64,000 nt of DNA. It comes from Rhodotorula mucilaginosa. Lineage: Eukaryota > Basidiomycota > Microbotryomycetes > Sporidiobolales > Sporidiobolaceae. Location of the stretch: assembly GCA_034406715.1 (NCBI GenBank), contig CP137868.1:682001-746000 (forward strand), written 5' to 3'. The position numbers and the translations under genes were made by a program. The notes under the pieces were generated by a model. The model was not told the DNA's origin and made no database searches. It saw only the letters and a program-made list of their open reading frames with translations. Shown piece after piece: positions 1-10,100 of the stretch (positions are counted from its first letter, which is position 1; every line of letters begins with the position of its first letter).

Positions 1-812
1 GCTGCTTGCAGTTGCTCGTTGTCTCCTCTTCCGGCGGCGGCTGATCCGCGGTCGATGACTGAAGTGACGACGAGGCTGTTACTGCCTGCGGACGACGACG
101 AGTGGTCGACCGCCGCCTCCTCTTCCACCTCGTGTGTGAGACCCGCACCGGTTAGTTCTCCCATTGCCGAAGTTGTCAACGCAGAGGCGATGCTCATGTC
201 GCGCGTGTGCTCGTCCGCGCCCTCTTCCTGGTCGGCGGCGAAGGCGGTCGTCGAGACGACCGAAGTCGACGGCGACGACGCGGCGGTGAAGCCGTGCCTG
301 AGTGAGCTCGGCACGCGCGGTTGACTCTGCCACGGGAACCGGTTCGGCGCGGGCGTCTCGGGCTCGCCTGCGGGAGAGACGCGGGCTGGTTGCCGAGGCG
401 CGAGAAAGGTCGTTGAACCTTCGGCGGTCGCTTGCCCAGCACTCGAATCGCGCTCCTCCTCCTCGTCGTCGTCATCTTGTATGAAGGATAGCAAAGTTGC
501 TTCCTCCTCCCGAGGCGGCGGCGATTGCGGGTTCGTCGAGAGCCAGTCGTGTCCGAGTTCGTCGGTCAACCATTCCGGCAGCGGGTTGGACGGCAGGCCT
601 CCCTCTCTCATGGTGCTGTGAGTCGGCGGTGCGGTCCCCGCTCCTCTTGACGGCGTGTCGAGTTCTCCGAGCCCTGCCAAGTCTTCGAGAAAGTCGAGCG
701 AGGGCGGCGGCGGCGTTGCGGGCGAGAGGGACGACGCGCCGCCGAGGGACCCGCTCGACGAGTCGGGCGAGTCGAAGCGCGTAGCCGGTGAGAGCAGCAG
801 GGCATGCGCCAT
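1..812 (-). CDS. Unknown acidic Ser/Pro-rich protein, N-terminal part only
   Basis: An open frame runs on the minus strand from an ATG at 812 to the left edge without a stop, so about 270 N-terminal residues are visible and the rest lies outside. It begins MAHALLLSPATRFDSPDSSS. It is rich in Ser, Pro, Thr and acidic residues, with a DDDDEEEERD run near residue 115 and a more ordered patch containing PEWLTDELGHDWLS near residue 80. No domain is recognised; the composition suggests a disordered regulatory region of a longer protein. G/C-rich third positions and the absence of stops support real coding. It is divergent to ALG11, with about 230 bp shared upstream. An intron inside this stretch cannot be excluded. 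Function unknown. Confidence 0.6.
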   Translation of the reverse strand, partial: MAHALLLSPATRFDSPDSSSGSLGGASSLSPATPPPPSLDFLEDLAGLGELDTPSRGAGTAPPTHSTMREGGLPSNPLPEWLTDELGHDWLSTNPQSPPPREEEATLLSFIQDDDDEEEERDSSAGQATAEGSTTFLAPRQPARVSPAGEPETPAPNRFPWQSQPRVPSSLRHGFTAASSPSTSVVSTTAFAADQEEGADEHTRDMSIASALTTSAMGELTGAGLTHEVEEEAAVDHSSSSAGSNSLVVTSVIDRGSAAAGRGDNEQLQA

Positions 813-1039
813 TCTCTCTCGAGCGCTCGCTAGTCAGCCTCTGTGCTTGTAATCTGATTGTGTAGAGGTTGTTGTTGTTCGCTGAAAAGTGCGCGCTTCC
901 GGTTCCGCGTTGAATTCGCTGCACGTGCCCTCAATTCGCTCGCGCACCTCGTCATCAGCCAGGCAGTTGAATCGAGTGAATTGACGTGTGGAGCATGCTG
1001 TAGAGTGGGCCGAAAGCTTGACACCACCCAGCACACGGA
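813..1039. promoter_or_regulatory. Divergent intergenic region, unknown gene / ALG11
   Basis: These 227 bases separate two outward-facing start codons and must hold both promoters and 5' leaders. The stretch is less GC-rich than its flanks and includes a TTGTTGTTG run near 870. No specific factor site is recognised. Confidence 0.4.
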
Positions 1040-3137
1040 ATGGCTGGCACGCTCGTCTCTGCGCTCCTCGGCTCCCTTTTCGCGCTCTTGCTCACCGTCC
1101 TCGCCGTCCGCTCGGCCGTAGCTGCGCGGCGAAGACAACAACGACGCGCGTTGCTCGCTCGCCGTCCGGACAAGACACAGACAATCGGTTTCTTCCATCC
1201 GTACTGGTCAGTCTCTGTCCCCGCTCAACACCCGAGGTATGTGAAGGTTGACCCGGTTCGCGGCTGCAGCAACGCAGGAGGCGGCGGCGAACGAGTGCTA
1301 TGGACGGCGATCGCATGCATGCAACGCGAATATGCTGCTACCGACACGCTGTTCGTCGTCTATACCGGAGACGTAGGTCCGGGGAAAGCCTCGAAAGACC
1401 AAGTACTCGCAAAGGCAGAGGTGCGTTCCCGTCCCGCATCGCGCCTGACCCAAGCGCAGCCGGTATGGTATGGCGCCTTGACTCGCCATATGATCCTCTG
1501 ACCATCTGCATCCCGCGGCCTCCTCTCTGTATTACCTCCAGGCTCGCTTTGGGATCAAGATCGCCGCCTCGACGATCGAGTTTGTTCCGCTACGACACCG
1601 CTGGCTCGTCGAAGACTCGACCTGGCCGCGTCTGACCCTCCTCGGCCAGAGTCTCGGCAGCGTCCTCCTCGCGCTCGAGGGTCTCTTCAGCGCAGACGGA
1701 CTCGTCCCCGATTACTGGATCGGTATGTCCAAGCGGTTCCTTCCCTTCTCGCCACTAAGGCCTCACAAGAAACGTTTTCGAGTGAGCCTGACCGAGGTTT
1801 GCTTTCCCTTATATAGACACGATGGGATATGCTTTCACGTATCCGCTGGTCAAATTCCTGTGCCGGGTTCCCGTTGCAAGCTACACTCACTATCCGACCA
1901 TCAGGTGCGTGCACTTTAAAACTCTTTTTTGGACGGTTCCTTGCGCAACTCCATGCTCTCTCGATGTCGACGGTGCGATAACGGGCTGACGTATACCTGG
2001 GCGTCAGTACCGACATGCTCGAGCGAGTCCGGAGTCGTCGCGCTGGCCACACCAATTCGTCAATGGTCGCTCGTAGTCGACTTCTCTCGGCGCTCAAGCT
2101 CGCTTACTACCGCCTCTTTGCGACCGCTTACACCGCCAGTTTGCGCTGCGCCGACGTAATCTGGGTCAACTCGAGCTGGACACGAGCACACGTCGAAGCG
2201 CTCGTCAACGGCGCGAGTGACTCGAAGGGAGGGCGCAGGCCAAAGCGGATCCGACTTTTGTACCCACCGTGCGATACGACTCACCTCGCCCAATTCCCGC
2301 TCGAGACCCGGTATCGGATCCCCCCCTCACAAGAATCGATCAGGATCCTCTCGCTCGCGCAATTCCGACCCGAGAAGGAACACCCGACCCAGCTGCGCGC
2401 GTTCGCCCAATTGCTGCTCTCGCCATCGTCCTCCCAAAGCGGTATTACGGCCACAGCGAAGATCCCGCGCGACAAGTTGCGCCTCGTCCTCGCCGGGTCA
2501 GTGCGAGGCCCCGTCGACGCCGACCGTGTCGAAGCCCTCCGCCGACTCGCGACCGAACTGGGCATCGCCGAGCAGGTCGACTTTGTTGTCAACGAGTCGT
2601 ACGACGTGATTTGTCAACTGATGGAAAAGGCGACGATTGGCTTGCACACCATGGTTGATGAACACTTTGGGATCACGTTGGTTGAGTTTCAGGTGCGCAC
2701 GGGGTTCTCTCTACACCATCGGTACAGGCGCGGAGTTGACGAGTCGGGTCATGCTGGATATTCAGGCTGCCGGCCTCATCACTCTTGCACATGCTTCGGC
2801 TGGGCCATTAAACGACATCATCGTCCCGTCCGGCAACTGCGCCGGCTCGACGGGCTTCCTCGCCGCCCACGAAACCCCCCATTCACAATCTCGTTCCCCT
2901 CCCTCTCCCGTTGCGGCGGCGGCGGCGGATCTCGCCAAATCCTTTGCCGACCAACTCGAACACATTCTGAGCTTGTCAACCGAGAAGCAGGACGAGGTGC
3001 GCCGGAACGCGAGGGAGAACGCCGTGACCAAGTTTGGGACGGAGGTGTTTGAGCGAGGGTGGTTGGACGGGTGTCGAGATCTGTCGAGTCGACTTGATCT
3101 TCTTCGAGACCGAGGGAGCCGCGAGAAGGAGCAGTAG
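1040..3137 (+). CDS. ALG11: ALG11, GDP-mannose:Man3GlcNAc2-PP-dolichol alpha-1,2-mannosyltransferase
   Basis: Alg11 adds the fourth and fifth mannoses to the dolichol-linked oligosaccharide on the cytosolic face of the ER. The start at 1040 gives an N-terminal hydrophobic anchor ([18 protein letters not shown]) followed by a basic stretch. After splicing the family signatures appear: [19 protein letters not shown], then [31 protein letters not shown], and the GT4 EX7E motif in [15 protein letters not shown]. Introns are placed at 1207-1269, 1421-1541, 1723-1816, 1905-2007 and 2693-2765; each is GT-AG and restores the conserved reading frame (for example TG|C for the Cys of YCNAG). The product is about 547 residues, normal for the family. 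It converges on MSP1, whose stop lies 250 bp away. Confidence 0.95.
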
Positions 3138-3386
3138 AACCGTTTGTAACTTGTTCTGAGGAAAAGAAGAACAGCATGTGGAGCATGCGGAGGAACCGCT
3201 GCGGCGGCGTATGTTGCCTATGTCTTGAAGTGTAAACTCGTGCGTCGATTGGATGGAGTGAGCTTTCGGTGCTCTCGGCACGAGAGGGAGCGTTCGATAA
3301 TTACGAGTTGCGACAACAAGTAGTACACAAGGATCAAGACCTGCGAGACAGGGAGAAGCAATCCGTACGTGGTGCTTTGATGTAGT

Positions 3387-5153
3387 CTAGTCGAGTCCTT
3401 CTTGTTCCATCGAACCGCCAGCGGGCGTGGCATAATCGGACTGGAAGAAATCGGCCACTCGTAACGGGCGAATGTTGAACTTCTGCGAGGAGGGGGGGCA
3501 GGGAGGGGCTCAGCTCGAGAAAAAACGCAATGGGCCTGTAAATAGCAAAGAAGAAAGGGGAGCAGGAGATTGAAGAGAAAAGAACTCACTCCGGCTTTGA
3601 CTTTTTCGACGTCGATCTGACCGCCCGTAACGTTCTGGCGCATGTACTCACGCACTGGGACCTGCGAGAAGTGAAACAAGTCCGGGAGTTCCGCATGTCA
3701 GGACGCTGCACATGCGCGAACCGAACTCTGGAAGCGAATGACACAAAAACGGACCATCGCCGCGTTCCGGCACGCCTCCTTGAGGTCGCTGCCGCTCAAC
3801 CCATCCGTCTTCCTGACCAACGCCTCGAGGTCAAAGTTCTTGTCGAGCTTGATATCCTTGAGCATGAGCTGCAAGATGTTGCGACGCTGTTGCGCGTCCG
3901 GCAACCGGATCGCGAACCGTTTCGGCATCCGGCGCAGGATCGCAGAGTCGATGTCGTTCGGGCGGTTCGTCGCGCCGAGGACGAGGATCCGCGTGTCGTT
4001 CGTGGTGGTCAGACCGTCCCACAGCGACATGAACTCGGCTTTCCTGTGTGATTTGGGTTACGAGCACGCGCACGGTCAGCCCAACGGTCCTCGACAACTG
4101 TTTGAGCCCGTTTCGGCCGCCCAGGCGTCGGAGAAAAACAAAAAAAAAATGGACGCACATCATGCCCGTCACTTCGTGATCCGTCCGACTCCGTTCGCGC
4201 AGGAAAGAATCGATCTCGTCGATAAAGATGATGGAAGGTTGGAGTTTGCGTGCGAGCGAAAAGAGGGCCGCCACCAGCTTGTTCGACTCGCCGAACCTGT
4301 TTTTGGTGGGAGGTGTTCCGTCGGTCAGCCTGCGGGAATCGCGGACTTGAAATAGCCACGGACTTGCCATTTGTCCGTCAGGGTGGAAACCTTCATATTG
4401 ATAAAAGTCGCGCCCGACTCTTTCGCAAGGGCCTGCAAAGGTTCGCCATCACCGGATAATCAGCATTGGGTGCTGTTCGGACCGGTGAAGAATTTCCTTA
4501 CCTTTGCCAGCATGGTCTGCAGCATTGTGTCATGAGAGTGTCAGAAGGGTAAGAAGAACAGAAAGAACCCTGCTTCGTCGTGAACCACCACTCACCTTTC
4601 CACAACCGGGCGGACCGTAGAGCAAGACTCCCTTTGGCGCGCCAAAGAGTCCTGCCGAGCTCTCGAACAATTGCGGGTAGCAAAGCGGGAAGATGACGGC
4701 TTCTCTGAGCTGGGAGATGATCGGATCGAGACCGCCGACATCTGCATGCCGGAACCGGACACGGTCTGAGCATCAAGAGTTTTGGTGGCCAATGGAAGGA
4801 GCAAGGAAGAAACACGCACCCTTGAAGGTGACTTGGATCTCATCTGCCGAGACGACCTCGCTCGCGATAATCTCTTCGTGTTCGCTGAGGTCGAGGGTGG
4901 CGAGGTCGATGCCCAATTTGCCGAGCGCCTCTTTCGATTTCTGCTTCGACTCTTTCCGTTTGTTCTTTTGCGGATCCACTTGGTTCATGATCACCTGTGC
5001 AGGCGCAAAGTTGTCAGTCAGCCAGCCGGCGGGGAGGAAAACGGTGGCACGACGGCAATGACGGACCTTGAAGGCATAGTAGAAGGCGACTTGGGAGAGC
5101 ACAAAGAGCGAACCGTCGAGTATGAGCTTCTTGGTCTGCGCCGAAGGTGCCAT
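3387..5153 (-). CDS. MSP1: MSP1/ATAD1-type AAA ATPase of the mitochondrial outer membrane
   Basis: Msp1 extracts mislocalised tail-anchored proteins from the outer mitochondrial and peroxisomal membranes. The N-terminus has a short lead and one membrane segment ([16 protein letters not shown]), then a basic linker and a region with [20 protein letters not shown]. The AAA domain is complete: Walker [13 protein letters not shown], Walker [16 protein letters not shown], the sensor region [20 protein letters not shown], and the C-terminal helical part [15 protein letters not shown] followed by VPVREYMR. The last exon is read as [20 protein letters not shown] and ends at a TAG at 3387-3389. At least five introns split it; one, near 4140, carries an A-rich run. 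The start at 5153 gives the usual short intermembrane-space lead. Confidence 0.92.
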
Positions 5154-6060
5154 GATCGCTCGAAGCAGCTGTCAGTCGACGGCGGGGGGAGGGGCGGTCG
5201 TTAGCGCTCTCGGCAGGCGGCGGAGAACGGCTCGTGATCGCTCGTAGAGAGCGAATGGAGGAGGCTCAGGCGTACCCGAACCGTCACGGCGGCGTGTAGA
5301 GCGCTACACGTGATTGCCGGAGCGAAAAAGATGCGGACCGGAAACGATCCGTTTGTTGCGGAGCGACCATACACTCCGGTTTGCTTCCGACACCGGTCTT
5401 GTGCGCCGTTCTACGCCAGTCACACGCCCTGTATCGCAGTCACAAGCGCGAGGCTCGATCGCTTCCCGTCCTTCTCTCACTCCGCGACACCCTCTCCGGC
5501 AACACACGCCACCTTCGGCATGCGGACGCAGTGCGTACGTCTTGCTCGGAACTGATACGACGCTTGTGCCGAGTCATCCTTTGAACGAATGCTGCAACTG
5601 CGACGCAAGCCCGTCGGCGACGCGACCCAACCTGGGGCGAACGAGTAGCATGCCGCAGCCTCGCTAGGATCAACAATGCGGTCCCGATCCAACGCTTGTG
5701 CTGGCATGGCTACCTGGAGTCAACCGTCCGTCGTCCCGCGCGGTCGACTCGCGGTCAAGCTGCTCCGAACCGTCGACCAAGCCGTCTGCAGACAAGTTTT
5801 CGAACTCGCCTACCCTGCAGAGGCGGACCTATCGCCTCAGAGGTGTCGGAGGCAACTTCCCTGTACTTGCCGGCCACCTCGTGCTGCTCTCAAGTCGGTC
5901 CAGCTCAAGCTCCGACGGTGCACTTCGCCTTTTTACCCCCGGGAACAAGCGCCGTCTCGGTGCTACTGTCTCATACATCCATCTAGCTTACACTCTGACC
6001 CTGTCCAAAGCTCGGCCTGCGTCCACCCTGAGTTGCCGCGCCGCGTTATGTAACCGACGC

Positions 6061-6072
6061 TACATACTGTAC
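6061..6072. repeat. TACATACTGTA word, copy 1
   Basis: TACATACTGTAC stands out as AT-rich in GC-rich DNA. The same word, in either orientation, recurs near 6191-6209 and 6691-6707, all within the region upstream of the MGA2/SPT23-like gene. Confidence 0.5.
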
Positions 6073-6190
6073 CTGGCTCTTCTTCACGTACGGTCGTCAC
6101 CCGAGAGCGCGGCAATCGAATGCGCGCTTCTTTCGGGTCAGCCGCCTTGATCCGGAGAACCGACGCTTCGCCAAGTACTTCGTCCAAGAG

Positions 6191-6209
6191 TTGTACAGTA
6201 TGTATGTAG
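6191..6209. repeat. TACATACTGTA word, copy 2 (opposite orientation)
   Basis: TTGTACAGTATGTATGTAG includes the reverse complement of copy 1 and an extra TATG step. It may be a protein-binding site; no factor is assigned. Confidence 0.45.
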
Positions 6210-6690
6210 TGCTGTACGTTATCTACTATCGCCGACCGGATCCCGCGCCGGGTTTGCGGCTGCGGAGTTCTCAATCTTCCCGGCGAACTTGGAGCGCAAC
6301 TTTTGATGTTCTCGGCCTGACGGCCTGACGAGCCTCGCGTCCAAAAATGATTGTAGAGCCTTTTCCGTCTCTTCCTTCTACGCGCACGTGCGGCTGTATG
6401 CTTATGTATGGGCGCCGTTGGCGGCTGCCAAGCCAATTTGAGCTCCTTCGCGAGAGCTCTTTTCACCAGCGCACTTTGGCGCACGAGTAACTGCACATGT
6501 GCTCGCAGCAATTCCGCTCTGGCTGCGACAGACATGATCAAGCTGATCATCAACCGACGGCCGGACGTGAATCAAGCGTCCGGGACAAGCTTTCCTCAAG
6601 CCTCCGCGATAAGCTGTGGCGCAGGTCAAGTTCGCGGTGCTCCATGCTTTCCCCGGCTTTTCTTCTCTCCTGATCTGATTGGTTGTCTGC

Positions 6691-6707
6691 GTACATACTG
6701 TATGTAC
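6691..6707. repeat. Perfect 8-bp inverted repeat with TACATACTGTA word
   Basis: GTACATAC at 6691-6698 and GTATGTAC at 6700-6707 are exact reverse complements around a single T. This near-palindrome contains the same word found at 6061 and 6191. Further GTAC words follow at 6719-6723. It could be a dimeric transcription factor site or a hairpin in a leader transcript. Confidence 0.6.
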
Positions 6708-7175
6708 AGTAGATCTGCATGTACTGCTCACTGTATAACACGATCACTAGACGAGCCGTGCACGTGGAAGGCATCGATTCCGTAAAAGGGTTGGGAAGTG
6801 CTGCGCTGCGGAGGACCCCAGAAAGCATACTGAACAAGGGTCAAATTGAGGGGCAGTTGACTTGGGAGATCAGCGGCTCTGAAAACTCGTGTAGCTTTCT
6901 GGCGCGCGAAACGCAGTAAGGTACACGTCGACGTGCTGCAGTGGGCGGCGAAGCGTTCTTCCCCAACGTGCAGCGTCTACGCTGTACACCTGCTCGACGC
7001 TTTTCCCTGCCAGACCAGGGCTGATATACTCCCGCGCTCAGCTGCACTGGCCTAGAGTGGCGAACGACCGGCTGTTTGAACCTTGAGGCGGAGGCGAGCG
7101 TCGATTGAGCCGACGAGTGCGTCGACTGCGGCGTCTTACGCGTCTGTACGCAGGTCCGGAGTCGGGCGGGACAGA

Positions 7176-10100
7176 ATGGACTACGGGCAGCACAGCGACC
7201 GGCAGTACCTCCACGGCGTCGGCGGGGTCGACAGTCCGCTGCACGACCTGGCGGACCACCAGTTTGATTCGTCGAGTTCTTCGGGGAGCGACAACCACTC
7301 GAGCCCCGCCGAGTCGAGCTATACAGCCACGAGTCAGCACGATTGGGCCCTCGACGGACTCTCGCTCGACCTCGCTTTGCCGTGGTCGCCCGGCGCACCT
7401 CCGACCCTCGCGGCGCTCGACCCCGGATTCATCACGTCGTCTTCCAAGCCGCCGCCGCACGAGTCGGTGCAGCACACTGTGACAGACAGCAGCTCGAAAG
7501 AGACGCTGACCCTGACCCACGACTTTTGGAACGCCGCACCGGACGCCAATGCCGCCGCCGATCGTCATCTCGACGCCGAGGCGGCGACTCGTCCCACCCA
7601 CGGCAGCCTCGGCGAGATCAACAGCAGTGCGAGTCGCAACGGTATCATACAGGCACAGCAGACCGGGGCGACCGACTCTATGCAGATGGACTTTGACGAC
7701 GTCGTCCACGGAGATGTCTGCGGGTGAGTGTCGTGCCTGTCCAACCCCTGCTCGAAGGGCGTTCAAGATACCGTACAGTGTGCTGACTTTGTATCTGTCG
7801 ACAAACGATCCAGTCCAGCGACCTTGTCGCCCTCGCCGCAGCCTGAAACCGCCTCCACCACCACTTTGACCTCGACCTCTCTGGCCGGCCAGGCCTCTCT
7901 CGCCTTTGCGTCAACCCATGCCCAGACGGCCCCGAACGGCTCACACACCTCCTTCTCGATGCCGATCGATCTCCTCGCCGTCAACGCGGGCATCGCACCC
8001 GCTCTGACCAGCGTCGACGGCGGCGCGCCACCGAGCGGTCAGGCGACTCCAGAACGCTTCGTCTCGCCTGCGCCCGATTCGCGCACCATGTCGCCCTACA
8101 TGACTTCGACTCGCGCAACTAGCGTCTCTCAGACGGGAGCGCCGACCCAAGAGCCTTCGAACTCGAACTCCAACGAGCAATACAGCTTGCGGAGGAGTTC
8201 GGCAGCAACGACGACTCGGTCCTCGCGCGCTTCGACTCGCGAGCACAGCGTCTCGCGCGCGTCCGACACGTCGGCTTCTTCGTCTTCCGCGGCGCCGAAC
8301 CAGCGCGCTGCTGGGAGTGGTTCGTCCAAGGCGGCGGCGACGGCGGCCACCAAGGCGGCGTCGTTCACCTCAGTCGGGATCGTCAACCTCGTCGCCCGCG
8401 ACGCTGTTCTCGCCTCGAAGCTCATTCCGACTGCGGCGGCGCCTTCGGGCGACGAGATTGTGGCGGCAGCGAGCGGAGCCAACGGTCGTGGGGGTCCAGT
8501 TCCGCAATTGCTCGTCCTCGGAGTCCCGACTGTTGGCGCCAAGTCACGCGTCGAGACTCAGATCAAGATCACTCTCGCGCTCGTGCGGCCCCAACAGGGT
8601 ATCAAGCGCGAAGACGGGGTCGTCAACGTCGTCGGCGGTAAGGGCAAAGCGGCCTGGATTTCGCCCGACGGTGGGCTGGACGAGCGCGCGGCGCAGGAGC
8701 TCGAGCGGGTCGAGACTTGGACTCACCTCCGCTTGCCGAAGCACCTCGCACTCAAGAGCAAGGAGAAGAAGAGCGGCACCACCGGAGCGGTCAAGCCAAA
8801 GCCCAATCAGCCAGGTTTGTCTTACGTTCAGCGGTGCCTAAAGTCAGTCCTCATACTCAAGCTGGAGCTGCTGTCATTTTCAGTGCCGGATCCGCCCGCG
8901 GAATCGACTCTCAACCTCGACGTTGCGGTCGTATCGGCTTCGGACCCGACTCAGCGAATCTACATCTGCAGCAACTGCGAGCAGCGCGAACTCAAGCGGT
9001 CGCTCCGTCGCAAAGACTCCAAAGGCAAGACGTTCACCGCTCCGATCCCGATCCCGGATCCGAACGATCCGCCGAGGAACGAAGACGAGGAGCGACAGAA
9101 AGTGGTCGTCTTCAATGCCCAGGAGGTGGTCGACTTTCAGACGGGCGAGGTTGTTCTCCCGACGCGAGTGACCTGCTACTGCCGCCATCACAAGGAGAAG
9201 AAGGGCTTCTGGTACGTTCACCGTTCGTTTCTCGCGTCTGAGAGAATGCTGTGCGCAGTCGACTCATCTGCCTCTCTGAGCAAACGCAGCATCACCTACG
9301 CTGTGCGTGATCATCGCGGTCACCTCGTCGCCGAGGGTACGAGTCCAGCCATCATGATTACGGACGACCACAAAACGAACACAAGCAAGGCTGCCGCAGC
9401 AGCAGCTGCCGCCGCCGCCAGCGCGCAGGTTTCCGCCGCCGAAGACTCGGGTCCGAAGCGGAAAGGCAGCAAAACCGCCGCCGCTTCCGGCGTCAAGGGC
9501 AAGAAAGACAAGGCCGCTTCGCCTCCTGCGACTACGAGTCGATCGCGGCGAGGCACGTCCGGTCGGTCTCGGCGCGGTCAGACCGAATCTGACGACGAGC
9601 AGGACTCGGCGCGCAAGTCGCGCCCGTACGATTCGGACGCGCGCCCGTCGCGCAAGCGATCGAGCAATACTCATCGCTCGCCCATGTTTGCGATGACTCC
9701 GCTCGCGCCGATGACCCAGCAGCAGCAGCAGCACCAGCACCAGTCGAAGCCGCCGTCGCCTGCGTTGACTTCGACTTCGTTCGCGTCCGCCGAGCCGCAA
9801 TCCGACGGCGTCGTTAACGCGTTCAGTTCTGCACTCGGTTTGAACGGCCTCGGAGACACCGAGATGGGCACTTCTGCCGAATCCGCCTACGATTCGCGGC
9901 AGTCTTCCGTCGGGTGCATCTCGACGAATGGGATCGACTGGCGCGCCGGCATCTCGACTCCGCCCCTCTCTCCAGGCTCCACCGAGCCCTCCGTCTCAGA
10001 CACTTTCCAGTCCATCTTCTCCGGTTTCCCTTCGCCCGCCTCGGCAGTGCAAGAGACTTTGGCTGTCAGGCAGGCATCGACTGGATCCATCCCATCGTTC

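Larger units (their letters stand above)
5154..7175. other. 2 kb region without a convincing gene, upstream of MGA2/SPT23
   Basis: No frame here shows a conserved domain, a consistent splice pattern or coding-like codon use; the open frames on both strands are short and mutually overlapping. The stretch has lower GC than its neighbours and contains repeated TACATACTGTA-like words near 6061, 6191 and 6691. It probably combines the MSP1 promoter (left end) with a long promoter or 5' leader of the MGA2-like gene. A small unrecognised gene or noncoding RNA cannot be ruled out. Confidence 0.5.

Noticed and set aside
5963-6553. 196-codon minus-strand frame in the MGA2 upstream region
   Set aside because: The frame starts in sequence with no coding-type codon use, has no domain, and overlaps other frames of similar size; it is expected by chance in GC-rich DNA.
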